The notes below the pieces were generated by a model. That model saw only the letters and a list, made by a program, of their open reading frames with translations, was not told the DNA's origin and did not search any database. Of a stretch of DNA of 64,000 nucleotides, positions 49,101 to 62,700 are shown piece by piece; within the stretch, counting starts at the first letter, position 1; the number at the start of each line of letters is the position of its first letter. This DNA is from Rhizomys pruinosus (lineage: Eukaryota > Chordata > Mammalia > Rodentia > Spalacidae), in NCBI GenBank assembly GCA_009823505.1, contig VZQC01000392.1, positions 1,012,585 to 1,076,584 of the forward strand, in the 5' to 3' direction. The position numbers were made by a program, and so were the translations under genes.

Positions 49101-52100
49101 AAAGGTTTGATGTTACAGGATTTGGTTTCAGCTAAGCTGATTTCAGATTTCATTGTTATTGAAATCCCTGATTCTATTAATGATTTACAAGGCACGATGA
49201 AGGTAAAGTTTCATCTCTCTCTCTCTCTCTCTTTTTTTTTTTTTTTTTATTTAGTCTCCCTGTATATTACCCAGCTGGCCTTGAATTTGCTATATGATCT
49301 TACAGAAATATGCCTGCCTCTTCCTCTTGACTGTTGGGATTAAAAGTATGCACCGTCATGCCCAGCAACTGTCATCATTTTAAAGGTCCATCAGGATATT
49401 TTGTTTTACTTCCTGATCTATCTTGAAATCTATCATCCTGACTCTTCCTTCATATATTGGGATTATAGGCATTCCCATCATAATCAACTTATATTAGTGA
49501 TTCAATATTTTTTTTTCCTATACTTTTTTTTTTTTTCTTTTTTTGTGGGTCTTTATTTGAGACAGGGTCTCCCTGTAGCCCCAGCTGTCCTGGAACTCAC
49601 TCTGTAGACCAGGCTGGCCTTGAACTCACAAAGATCCACCTGCCTCTGCCTCCCAAGTGCTAGGATTAAAGGCGTGCGCCACCACGCCCGGCCTTTTTTC
49701 CTATACTTTTGATTTCATCGGCCAGTTTGTGACCTCAACTCCAAGCTCTAACAATGCGGACAAGTGATCCAGTTTTTTAAAAAAAATTTATATATAAACC
49801 CGGAGTGGCAGCACACACCTTTAATCCCAGCACTTGGGAGGCAGAGGCAGACAGATCTCTGTGAGTTCAAGGTCAGCCTGGTCTACATGGTGAGGTCCAG
49901 GCCAGCTGGGACTAAGGGAGAACCTGTCTCAAAAAGACAAAAAACAAACAATAAAACCATATGTGTATATTGCCTGCATTTATGTGAGTACACTTATGTC
50001 ATACAATGCCCACAGAGGTCAGAAGAGGGCATCAGATCCCCTGGAACTGCTGTTTCAGACAGTTGTTAGCCACCATGTAGGTGCTAAGAAATGAACTCTG
50101 GTCCTCTGCAAGTACAGCCAGTGCTACTGAGCCATCTCTCTCAAGTCTCTGATTTAAATTTTTATCTTAAGTTTTATACAGATAACTTTATAAAGATAAA
50201 AGCAGAAATTCAAATCAAAAAAGTTTTTTTTTTGTCTTTGTTTTTTCGAGACAGAGTCTCCCTTTGGTCCTAGCTGGCCTGGAACTCACTCTGTAGACCA
50301 GGGTGGCCTTGAACTCACAAAGATCCACCTGCCTCTGCCTCCTGCGTGCTAGGATTAAAGGCATGCGCCACCACGCCTGGCTTAGAGTGATTATTTTTAA
50401 AAATAATGTTATCTGAGGGGCTGGAGATAGCCTAGTGGTTAAGAGCACCGACTACTCTTGCAGAGGACGCTGGTTCGATCCCCAGCACCCACATGGTGGC
50501 TAAGAACCGTCTGTAACTCCACAGGAGAACTCCAGTTCCAGGGGAATCCTAGACCCTCTTCTGACCTCCGTGGCATTGCATGACATGGGTGCACAGACCT
50601 ACATGCAGACATTCATACACATACAAAAAGAAAAAACATGTTATCTGAGATTTCCTTTAAAAGGAAGTCTGCTGAAGCCGGGCGTGGTGGCGCGCAACTT
50701 TAATCCCAGCACTTGGGAGGTAGAGGTGGGTGGATCTCTGAGAGTTCAAGGCCAGCCTGGTCTACAGAGTGAGCTCCAGGTCAGCTGGTACTAAAAGGGA
50801 GACCTTGCCTCAAAAATACAAAAAAAAAAAAAAAAAAAAGTCAGTCTGCTGAATCTGTTTAGGCAAAGAATTATTGGGGATTGATGAAATAACTAAAGGG
50901 TTTAAGAATGTAGTTTAGTGTAGTAGTATCAGCTTTTTTTTTGGTGTGGGGGGGTGTCTCACTATAGCTCCAGCTGACCTGGAACTCACTAGGTAGACCA
51001 GGCTGGCCTTGAACTCACACTGATCCTCCTGCTCCTGCCTCCTGAGTGCTGGGATTAAAGGCGTGCGCTACCACACCTGCCAGTCAGCACCTACTTAATA
51101 TAAAAAAATGGCCTAGGTTCCATCTCAATCTCTATATGAAAAGCCAAATACTCCAGGAAAGGATAACTGCAGGGCATGAGACATCCCAACACTCAGTGAA
51201 GCTGCTAGTTCTAGGAACAAGGTGGTGTGGCTCTGGTTTAGTGGGTGGTAAGGAGGATGTGAGGGCTGGCTTCCTGAGGTCCTAGGTCTCTCCAGGGGGA
51301 GGAAAGAAGGCTCTGTAGGCCTCACTTCTTGAGTGGATAAGACTTCTAGGACCCTTTTTGGCATCTCTATCAGGTGTATTTTTCAGGGCTCTAGGAAGCC
51401 AAGCTCCAGCATGGAGAGGGGCCTCTATCCCTTTCTGGCAGTAGCTACCAGCCTTTTCTTATGTTACTTGCCATAGGCAGTCATGATAAGAATGCCAAGC
51501 CCTCTTAGAAAACTGCTTTTGAAAATCAGTGTTAAATTGTCTAATTTCTCTTCTCTGTCTTTGCTTCTCAGGTTTCTGGAGCAGTCAAATGGCTCATTTC
51601 CCGATGCCCCCAAGTCCTAGACCTTTGCTGCCAGACCCTCATTCAGTATGTTGAAGATGGGATCAGCCATGAGTTTAGTGGCCAGTTTTTCTATGACAGA
51701 AGAGAGAGGCGCCTGGGTGGCCTGGCCTCCCAGGAGCCCAGTACCATTATTGAGCTCTTTAATAGTGTGCTACAGTTCCTGGCCTCTGTGGTGTCCTCTG
51801 AGCAGCTGTGTGATCTGTCCTGGCCTGTCACTGAGTTTGCTGAGGCCGGGGGCACCCGGCTGCTTCCTCACCTGCACTGGAACTCACCAGAGCATCTGGC
51901 TTGGCTGAAGCAGGCTGTGCTTGGGTTTCAGCTTCCACAGATGGATCTTCCACCATCAGCAGGTTTGAACCCATGCTGAAGGAGGAGTGGAGGGCTGGCC
52001 ATACCAAAACCTCCTGTTTCCTTCTTATTTTAGTGATAATATACCATGTGGTTGGGTTCCAATATGAGATCCAGTCTACCTTACCTTTGCACCCACCTAC

Positions 52101-53662
52101 ACCAACCTTTGGGCTCATGCTTCAGAAGGAACCAGAAGTTTTATGCAGTGGGAGCTGCTGATCTTTTTCCAGGGCCAGCTCAGAGCGTTTTGCTGCCCTG
52201 CAAGTCCCATTTACCAGAAGAGATGGGCTTGGTAAAGAGCATGAAGCTCATGCAACCATGTCACTGACTGCTGACCCTGCTGGGGCCACAGCACTTAAGT
52301 GCTAGCTTATTCTAATGTTCCTTTGAAATCTGACTATGCCTCTTGTGCCTAGGTGAAGCCTGGTGCTCCAAGCCTGGTGCTGTAGGAACTGCTCTTTCCC
52401 ATATAAATGCCAGTGGGATGGAGTGAGCCTGTTTACTGCTTTCCTAGCAGAACTTTACAGACTTGCATGGATATTCCCTACATTTTTCAACTACACATTA
52501 GCCCTCTACTAAGGAAATGCAGGGCATTAAGAATATTTCATACACATTTTCAATGGTTAAAAACCTGTAACTAGGGGCTAGAGGGATGGCCTAGCGGTTA
52601 AGAGCGCCGACTGCTCTTGCAGTGGACCTGGGTTCGATCCCCAGCACCCACATGGCGGCTGAGAACCGTCTGTAACTCCAATTCCAGGAGAACTCCCATT
52701 CCAGAGGAATCCGACACCCTCTTCTGACCTCCACGGCATTGCACGACACAGGTACACAGACCTACATGCAGACAATACTTTCATACACATAAAAAAAAAA
52801 AAAAAAGATTTATTCTAAAAAAAAAACCCTGTAACTAGAGGCTGGAGAGATGGCCTAGTGGTTAAGAGCACTGACTGCTCTTGGAGAGGACCCAGGTTTG
52901 ATCCCCAGCACCCACATGGTGGCTGAGAACTGTCTTTAACTCAGTTCCAGGGGAATCTGACACTCTCTTCTGATCTCCGCATTGCACAAACCTACATGCA
53001 GACAGTACATTCATACAAATACAAGAATAAATTAAAAGAAAAATTAAAAATTAAACAACAACAACCCCCCCCCCAAAAAAAAACCCCTGTAACTAATGAA
53101 ACACTTTCTTTCCAGCACCTTGGCTCCCCATGTGCTCTATGATCATCCAGTATGCCTCTCAGATCCCCAGCTCATGCCAGACCCAGCCCGTCCTCCAGTC
53201 CCAGGTGGAGAACCTGCTGTGCAGAACATACCAAAAGTGGAAGAGCAAGAACTCTCCAGGTCCTGGGGCAGGGCCTTCAGTAGCCGAGATCCCATGGGAT
53301 GATATCATCACCTTGTGTATCAATCACAAGCTGAGAGACTGGACACCCCCCAAGCTCCCCATCATATCAGGTAATTGTTTCACAAGACTTTCCTGGTCTA
53401 GATTTTTTTTTTCTTTTTGAGACAGGGTCTCCCTATAGTCCCAGCTCGCCTGGAACTCACTCTGTAGACCAGGGTGGTCTTGAACTCACAGAGATCCACT
53501 TGCCTCTGGGTCCCAAGTGCTAGGATTAAAGGTGTGTGCCACCATGCCTGGCTTAAAGACGGTTCTTAGCCGCCATATGGGTGCTGGGAATAGAACCCAA
53601 GTCCTCTGCAAGAGCATTTGGCGCTCTTAATCTCTGAGCTATCTCTCCAGCACCAAAATAAA

Positions 53663-53710
<48 letters not shown>

Positions 53711-56700
53711 TTTTCTTTTATTTTTTTATTTGTTTATATTTTTGTTTAAGATAGTCTCACTCCTGGCTGGCCTGGAGCTCTATATAGACCAGGCTGGCCT
53801 CAGATTCACAGAGATCTACCTATCTCTGCTTCCCAAATGCTGTGATTAAAGGCATGTGTTACCATGTCCACCAGAAAAGTGCTTTCTTGATACTGTTTCT
53901 TGTTGCACCTTCCCTTTTCTTAATACTTCCCTATAGGGTCAGTGATTTCCAGGTGACTTATAAACATTGGGAGGAGCTAAGAAGCTTTCAGGACAGCAGA
54001 GACATTCTTCCCTGACATAGATCTGCTAAGTTAGCACTTAACAGAGGATTCTTTGACTCTGCAAGTCATTCCTAGCCCTATCTGCATGGATGCATGTCCC
54101 ATTCGAGCATGGAAGCTATGTTAGTCAGGTCTGTCCTTAAATTAATGAGTTTAAGCAAGTGTGTGATTATCTGTTCTCTTTTTATTGTCTTTCCTCCCCT
54201 ATTGTCTTCCCTCCTCCCCATTTGTGTATTGTTTTCTCAGAGGCGCTGAGTGAAGATGGCCAGATATGTGTATATTTTTTCAAAAGCCATTTAAAAAAAT
54301 ATGATGTTCCTTTGTCATGGCAGCAAGCCAGAATGCAGACACAGAGGGAACTACAGCAGAGTCAAGGATGGTGAGGTCCATGTTCAGTGTGTGTTTCTGT
54401 CGCTGTTCTAAACCATACTTCTACCATATCTGGTACACTGAATCTAGCCTGTGGTAAGCTATTTCTGATAACCCTGCAAAACATAATTCATTCCCACAGC
54501 ATAGAAACTGTTTTAGAACAGAGTTACAGGCATACCCAGTTTAGGGAAAGAAGACAAGCTGGTATCTCATCTCATAAACTTAGCTTAAGGATACCAAATG
54601 ATACCTCAGCAAATGTGGTTTTGCAACACCTAAAAAGTTCTCAAGTAGGCTTTCTCTCAGGATAAACTACATCAGCAGTACAGATCTAGTAATGTTATTT
54701 GTTGTTACAGTAGCAAAGCAGGGATCATTTCAGTAGGTGGTAGAATGCATTTCTTGAGATTTAGGATTAGGGAGATGGGTCAGTGGGTAAAGGTACTTAC
54801 CATGCAAGCTTGGTAACCTGAGTTCAATCCTTGTAGCTAACTATAAAGGTGAAAGGAGAGAACCAGTTCCACGAAGTTGTTATTTGACCTCCACATGTAC
54901 TCCATTCGGAGCCCACCTTCTCCCCCAACATCATGCACACACAATAAGTTGGGTGTTTGTTTGTTTGTTTTTGTTTTTGTTTGGTCTTTTTGAGACATGG
55001 TCTCCCTGTAGCCCTAGCTGGCTGGGAACTCACTCTGTACACCAGATTGGCCTTGAACTCACAGAGATCCGCCTGCCTCTGCCTCCCAAGTGCTAGGATT
55101 AAAGGCATGTACCACCACACCTGGTCTATCTAATCAATAAGTTTTTTCTTTTTGGTCTTTTTGAGACAGGGTCTCCCTGTAGCACCAGCTGTCCTGGAAC
55201 TTGCTCTGTAGACCAGGCTGGCCTTGAACTCACAAAGATCCACCTGCCTCTGCCTCCCAAGTGCTAGGATTAAAGGTGTGCACCACCACGCCCAGCTCAT
55301 CAATAAGTTTTTTAAAAACGTATACTCATTCATGATAAAATGTATTGCCACTTTTGAGTCCAAGAAAGTTTCTTTAACTTACTAAGGCTACTGTCCTGGT
55401 TTCATTTCTGTTGCTCTGATATAGTACTCTGACAAAAAAACAACTTAGAGGAGAAGGGGTGATTTCAGCTTACCGTCCCAGGTTACAGTCCATCATTGTG
55501 GGGAGGTCAAAGCAGGAACTTGAAGCAAGGAATCACATCCAGTCAAGAGAAACAGAAAGTGAATCTACCTACTCATGCTCAGCACCTTCTCTGCACTCAC
55601 CCAGTCCAGGGTCTCCTGTTTGGGGAGTGGTGCTGCCCAAGGTGGGCTGAGTCTTCCCACATCAATTCATATAATTAAGACAGTTCCCCACAAATAGCCC
55701 ACAGGCCAACCTGATCTAGAAAATGCCTCATTGAGAATCTTTCCCAGGTGATTCTGCATTGTGTCCAGTTGAAATCACTGCTAAGTACCATAAATCTACT
55801 AAAAGAGAAAAACAAGCCAAAATATTCGACGCTTCTCGGTGTGAAACCCTAGAGACAAAACAGCCAGAACCAGCCTATGTTGTGCATGTTGTCACTAGTG
55901 CTGCCTGGTAACCTTGAAGTCCAATGACATAGGGTAGATTGGAATAAATATCAAAGAAAGAATATCATCTCCAGATAGCACAGCTGTCAGCTGATAATAT
56001 TAATAGTCCAGCCCTTATAGTGGTCCAGAGTTTACAAAGTAACCAAGTAGTGACTTATAACCTATTCAGGCTGGGTCTGGTTGCACATACCTTTAATCCC
56101 GGCACTCAGAAGATCTCTGTGAGTTCAAGGCTGACATGCTTTACTTAGAGAGTTCCAAGCCAGCCAGGACTACATAGTAAGACCCTTCAAAACAAATCTC
56201 ACAACACAACAGACCCATAACATGTAGTATGAACTAGCAGAAGCCTGCCAAGAGAATGTGCAAAGGAAACTGAAAAAATGAGATGGGGCCTAACTTTATC
56301 AGCAGGAAGACTCAAGAAGGTAAAGGTGGTAAAGGTGTGTGTTTGAAAACCAGAGAAAGTCAGAACATTTCTACTGAGAAACCCAGTAAAATTTTTGCCT
56401 TTGTGTTGACAAATTGATTCAAAATTCATCAGGATAAGAAAATGTAGAATAATGACAAAAATAAAACGTTTTTACTATCAAGGAACATCTCCTTGGCCTG
56501 ATATCAAAACCACAGTAAAACAACAGTACCTAAAACCATATGATGATGCTGAAGCAGATGAACAGATCAGAGCAGAAAGCCCGGAAACAACACTGTACAT
56601 ACACGAATGCCGTGCTACCTTAGTGAAGTTAGCTGGGAAACTTCAGACATTATATCTGTTTAGGAAAGGGTAGGTTGAATTTCCTCTCGTCATTTGCAAA

Positions 56701-59700
56701 CACTGCTTCCAGGTGGATTCTAGAACTAAATGAAAAGAATAAAAACATTGGCAGTAGTTGGGGGAAGATAGAAACTCTGCTTATAACCCTGGTATAAGCG
56801 GCTAGAGAGATGGCTCAGCAGTTAAGAACATTTGCTCCTCTTGTAGAGGACCTTGATTCAATTCTCCACACCCACTCACAACTGCCTGTAACTCTAGTTC
56901 CAAAGGATCTGATCCCCTCTTCTGGCCTTCATGGACTCCTGCATGCTGTGGTGCACCATACACATAAACTCACTTGGGCAAACACACATACACATAAATA
57001 AATGGACACACCAATCTTTTTAAAAGAGAAAACCTTGCTATAAGAAGACTTGCTGGGGGGCTGGAGAGATGGCCTAGCGGTTAGGAGCGCAGACTGCTCT
57101 TGCAGAGGACCCGGGTTCAATCCCCGGCACCCAAACATGGCGGCTGAGAACCGTCTTTGACTCCAGTCCCAGGGGAATCCGACGCCCTCTTCTGACCTCC
57201 GCGGCATTGCACGACACGGGTGCACAGACCTGCATGCAGACAGTAAATTCATACACATAAAAAATAAATAAAATTAAATTAAAATTAAAAAAAAAAAGAC
57301 TTGCTGGGCATGGTGGTGCATGACTTTAGTCCCAGCCCTCAGGAGGCAGAGGCAGCCTGATCTCTGTGAGTTGAAGGCCAGCCTGGTCTATATAGTGAGC
57401 TCCAGCTGGGACTACAGGGAGACTCTTTCTCAAAAACGACAAAAAAAAGCAGCAAGACTTAGATTGAAGATGATCTGAGAGTCCAGTTGCCTCTAAACAG
57501 TGGGCAGTTTAGAAAGCAATAGTATCTAAAAAAAAAAAAAAAAGAAAGAAAAGAAAGCAATAGTATCTGAAGGCTGTGGTGTTTGAGAGTCACTGTATAG
57601 TATGAGAGCCTCTGTATTCCCTGACTTGAGGGAAGTCCAGAGGCAAGCACAAGGTTGACACAAGCTTCACTCACTCCAATAGGGAAAAGAGTCTGCAGGC
57701 TTGAAGGCTTATATTCATAGGGCGAAAACCTGTCTGGCTGTGTCTTTGTTTTGTATGATGTTGTAGTTACCTTTTATCTCTCTTTCCTGATCATGGCATT
57801 CAAAACTTGTACTTAACAGTTTGGGGAGAAAATCTTTTCATCCTGCAAGCAATTTTCCTACTCCTTTGCTTCATATGCACCATAAAGGGAAGAAAAATGC
57901 AGAGCATGGCCGAGAGAGGAGTCTCAGTGCAGAGGATCTGATTCGGGGAGCTTCTGCAGAAGAGCTCTTGGTGCAGTGTCTGTCCAACAGTCTGCTGGTG
58001 GAAAAAGAAGAGAACAAAAGGTGAGAAGTCTGTTTTCTTCCTATGCATAAGTGCCACATACTCTGCTTGTGTAGGATAAGGAGACTGGGTGCTGGTCATG
58101 TGAGTCAGCTCATCCTGTGGTGGGGGGACAGGTGGCCTGGCAAGGATTGTAGTAATGAGACTTTATTTAAAAAAAGAAATTAAGCCAGGCGTGGTGGTTC
58201 ACGCCTTTAATCCTAGCACTTGGGAGGCAGAGGCAGGCGGATCTTTGTGAGTTCAAGACCAGCCTGGTCTACAGAGTGAGTTCCAGGATAGCTGGGGCTA
58301 CAGGGAGACCCTGTCTTGAAAAGATAAAAAAAAAAAAAAAAGAAATTAAGGGGCTGAAGAGAAGCCTTGGTAGTTCAGAGCTCTTGCTTCTTTTCAGGAG
58401 GATTTGATTCCTAGCACTTATGTTAGACAGGTCAGACCTAACTCAAGCTCCAGGGGGATTCGGTGTCCTCATCTGTCCTCTGCAAGCACCCATGCACATG
58501 TAACAAACCACATTGACATAGACATACACACATGCACACACAAATAAAAATTAAATAAATTTTTTAAAAATCAGCTCAAACACTTCTTAGTATAAGCTAT
58601 ATAGAAGATAGGTCATGCTCTGGGTAGAATGTTTCTAAGTTCTATTATTTGAAATTGATTTTGTTGTTTATTATTAAAAGTCTTAAGCTGGGTGTGGTGG
58701 CACACACATTTAATTCCAGCACTCAGGAGGCAGAGGCAGGTGGGATCTCTGTGAGTTCAAGGCCAGCCTGGGCTATAGAGTGAATTCCAGGCCAGCTGGG
58801 GCTACAGGAAGACCCTGTCTCAAAAAGACCAAAAAAAAAAAAGTCTATATTAAGTTTTCTACTGGGAAATAGGTGTGACTAAGTCTGCTTAAGAGACGTA
58901 GAATGCTGGACCATGGCTGGCCACTGCCTTTGGTCATTGGAGAGTCTTGAGGCTTTGTTGGATCATCTCTCACTGAGGTAGGCAGGAGCTGGCACTTGAC
59001 CCCCCCTATAACTGAGTTCCCTTCCTCTCATGTGCACCTTCTTCTGTGCCCTCCTTTGATGGGTTTATTTATATGTTTACTGAGAAATAGAACTAGGAGA
59101 AAAGAGTTTGTACAGGCTGTCTGCCCACTCCCACTGCTTTGCCCTGCTGCATTTGCCAGCACCGAGTACTCATCCTGGCCCTGCTTTGACTACAGCACCG
59201 AGTACTCATCCTGGCCCTGCTTTGACTCCAGCACGGAGTACTCATCCTGGCCCTGCTTTGACTCCAGCACCGAGTACTCATCCTGGCCCTGCTTTGACTC
59301 CAGCACCGAGTACTCATCCTGGCCCTGCTTTGACTCCAGCTTTTTTTTGTTGTTGTTTTGAGACAGGGTGTCCCTGTAACCCCAGCTGTCCTGGAACTCA
59401 CAGTGTAGACCATGCTGGCCTTGAGCTCACAGAGATCCCAGCTGCCTCTGCCTCCCAAGTGCTGGGACTAAAGGCAGGCAGCCCCATGCCCAGCCAAAGA
59501 GAAACATTTTATAGCCCAGGTCAGCTCTCAGCTTGAGTTGAGAGCTTATCTCTCACTCACCTAAATCATTCAACCAATAAGTGCTCCTCTTTTCCTCATT
59601 GCCATTCCCCCTGCCAGATTGTGCCTTTCAGCATACGTACCTGACGACATATTGACCCTTACCCTGAGGTGGCTCCATTTTTTTTCCCTAGTTACTACTC

Positions 59701-62700
59701 TAGTCTTCTCCCTTAACAAACACTGAAATTCTTCAAAAACACCTGTTAGTTGCCTCTCTTTACCTTCTTCCAGTTTTCTGTAGCCCACACACACCTCAGT
59801 GCCCTTGTCCTTGATTACAGTTTGGTTCCTCACCCTTATTTCTTTTTTTTTTTTTTAATTTTATTTCTGTATGTGTATGAATGTACTGTCTGCATGCAGG
59901 TCTGTGCACCTGTGTCGTGCAATGCCGCGGAGGTCAGAAGAAGGTGTGGATTCCCCTGGAACTGGAGTTCTCCTGGAATTGGAGTTTCAGAGGGTTCTTG
60001 GCTGCCATGTGGGTGCTGGGGATCGAACCCGGGTCCTCTGTAAGAGTGGTCGGCGCTCTTAACCACTAGGCCATCTCTCCAGCCCCCTCACCCTTATTTC
60101 TAAAATGTGTTACTGTATTAGCCACTTTTCTGTTGCTGTGATAAAACCACCATGAGCAAGGGAACTTATAAAAGGAAGAGTTTATTTGAGCTTATGATTG
60201 AAGGTTCCAGGGAATCAGAGTCAATTGTGGCAGGAAGCATGTTGGCCTGGGCTGGAGCAGCAAGCTGAGGGTCACATCTTGCAATGAACACAGGAAGCAG
60301 AGAGATACTGGAGACTGCAAGGCTTGTTAAACTCACCAAGCCTGCCCCCAGTAACATACTTCCTCCAGCACAGCCACACCTTCTAAGACCTTCAAGAACA
60401 GTGCCACCAACTTGAGACAAAAATGTCTGAATACTTAAAGCCTATGGGGGACACCCATTCAAACCACCACATTCCACTCCCTGGCCCCCATAGGCTCCTG
60501 ACCATATAAAATGCAAAATGTATTTATTCCAACCTTAAAAGTCCCCACGGTCTTTACCAGTCTCAGTTCTATTCAAAAGTCTATTGTCCAAAATCTCTTC
60601 CGAGACAGAGGCCAATCTCTTAACTGTAAGCTCCTGTAAAATCAAAAGGCAAATTACATACTCCCAACATACGGTGGAACTGAATACACATTCCCATTCC
60701 AAAAAGGAGGAATAGAGGCATAGTGAGGAAATACTGGACCAAAACAAGACCGAAAACCAGCAGGGCAAACACCAAGTCCAGTAGCTCCATGTGCAACTTC
60801 TGGGACTTGACTTCCAAAGGGCTTAGATGGCTCAGCAATTCCAGCTTTGCTTGCAACACACATCTCTTTCTTAGGCTGGTACCATTCCCTGTATGCAGCT
60901 CTCCTTGGCAAATATCTCACAGCTCTGGCATCTCAAATGTCTTCTTGGGGTCTCCGCTGCCAACCAGGCTTCACATTCACAGCTTCACTCAATGGCCTAT
61001 CGGGGCCTTCTTTATTCAGGGATGCCCCTGCTGCACTCTGCCTGGCCTCTGTGGCTCTCTGAAACCGTGGAGGAAGAACTGATAACCCCTTCACTCTTGC
61101 AAACTTCATGCCTCTAAAGCCAGAACCACGTGAATGAAATTGCCGAGTTTGGCTGCAAGTTCCGGATGGACTCTCCTACTTTAACCACATTTGCAAATTT
61201 TCTCTGCCCTGGACTTGTTGGAATAGAAAACGCTTTCAGTATTTTCCTTTCAAAAATTGGAGGCTTAACTGGGTGTGGTCTTGCCCTGAAGGTACTGATT
61301 CTGTTGTTTACTTGTAAATCTCGAGGCCTCTCCTTAATCACTTTAATCTCACCTTTCCTATTGTTTACTTGTAAATAGCTAGGCCTCTCCTTAATCACTT
61401 TAGTCTCCTTATCAAAAGGAACCTCTCCTTCACATGCCTTGGCCCCACCTTTAATCTTCCTAGTGCAGTTTTCAGATCCAAACTGTACATTCTACATTTC
61501 TTTCTGCCCCATCTGCTCTTCTTCACTGTAGATCTGCACAGTATTCACCATCAATAGCTACACCACCATTTCTACATTAGGCTGTCTTGAAATATCCTCC
61601 GCCAAAGACATTAGTTCATTGCTTTTCAACTTAGCATCAGGCAAGCATTTGGGCTGTGGTCAACTGCTGCCAGACTCTTTATCAAAATATCCCAGTTGCT
61701 GCCTGAGTCTTTATTTTCCTCTGGAACTACATTTTTTGCAGCAATGCTTTCTTCCAGGCTTCTACTAGAATGGCCCATTAAGCTCTGCTTACAGTAGTCA
61801 ACAGCTTTTCTAGCCCAAAGTTAAAAAGTCTTCCACATTTCTCCAAACATCCACTCTCTGGTCAGGTTCTTCATAGCCAACAGCCCACTCTCTGGTACCA
61901 AATAACTGTATTAGTCACTTTTCTGTTGCTGTGATAAAACCACCATGAGCAAGGGAATTTATAAAAGGAAGAGTTTATTTGAGCTTATGATTGAAGGTTC
62001 CAGGGAATCAGAGTCAATTGTGGCAGGAAGCATGGTGGCCTGGGCTGGAGCAGCAAGCAGAGGGCCACATCTCGCAATGAACACAGGAAGCAGAGAGAGA
62101 TACTGGAGACTGCAAGGCTTGTTAAACTCACCAAGCCTGCCCCCAGTGACATACTTCCTCCAGCACAGCCACACCTTCTAAGACCTCCAAGAACAGTGCC
62201 ACCAACTTGAGACAAAATGTCTGAATACTTAAAGCCTATGGGGGAACACTCATTCAAACCACCACAATTACCAATTACCCTCCTCTAAGGAGGCTAATTG
62301 CCCAGACTCACTCTGTGGACTTTATCTCTGCATCATATACACCCACTCCATGATTTTATCCAGTTCCATGTGTTAGGTCTAGGCTTCCTAGAATCCCAGG
62401 GGGCACACAGGTGCCCACTTCCTCCAGAAGTGGGTCAGTCTTCTGACCCCTTCCCCTGTACCTGAGTTCCCACCCCATGGGCACAAATGTGTGGACCCCA
62501 GCCGCCATCTCTCTTTCTGCCTCTCTGCCCCCCTCTCTGTGTCCTGTCCCTCTTTCCGCCCCTGCCGTGCTGTCCGGTTCCACCATGTGTCTGCAGATGG
62601 CTCACACTGGCAGTCCCACATGGAAGTAAAGTATGTTCCTGGAGTGACCTAAGCCTCATGTGCCTTTTTACATGGGGGCTGGGGATGCATCTGCCTTTTT

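Larger units (their letters stand above)
60114..62266 (-). mobile_element. Near-complete MaLR element (ORR1-like), 2.15 kb, non-coding
   Basis: Two LTRs (60114-60471 and 61907-62266) with TG...CA ends flank 1435 bp. On the minus strand a primer site 'tggtaccagagagtggg' (61884-61900), matching the 3' end of tRNA-Leu(UAA) apart from one extra base, lies 6 bp from the 5' LTR. Flanks gttac and attac fit an aged 5-bp target duplication. No gag or pol frame, as usual for MaLRs, which rely on ERV-L enzymes. Confidence 0.88.

Noticed and set aside
56452..56673. 74-codon + strand open frame in intron 13
   Set aside because: No acceptor/donor pair in a phase fitting MCM3AP, and exon m joins exon n without it (TG|T).
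59108..59536. 142-codon + strand frame and 121-codon frames on both strands
   Set aside because: All are driven by the 36-bp tandem repeat plus B1 sequence inside intron 14.
5763..60087. tRNA-like A and B box sequences in many places
   Set aside because: They belong to B2 and ID SINE heads, which derive from tRNA but are not tRNA genes.
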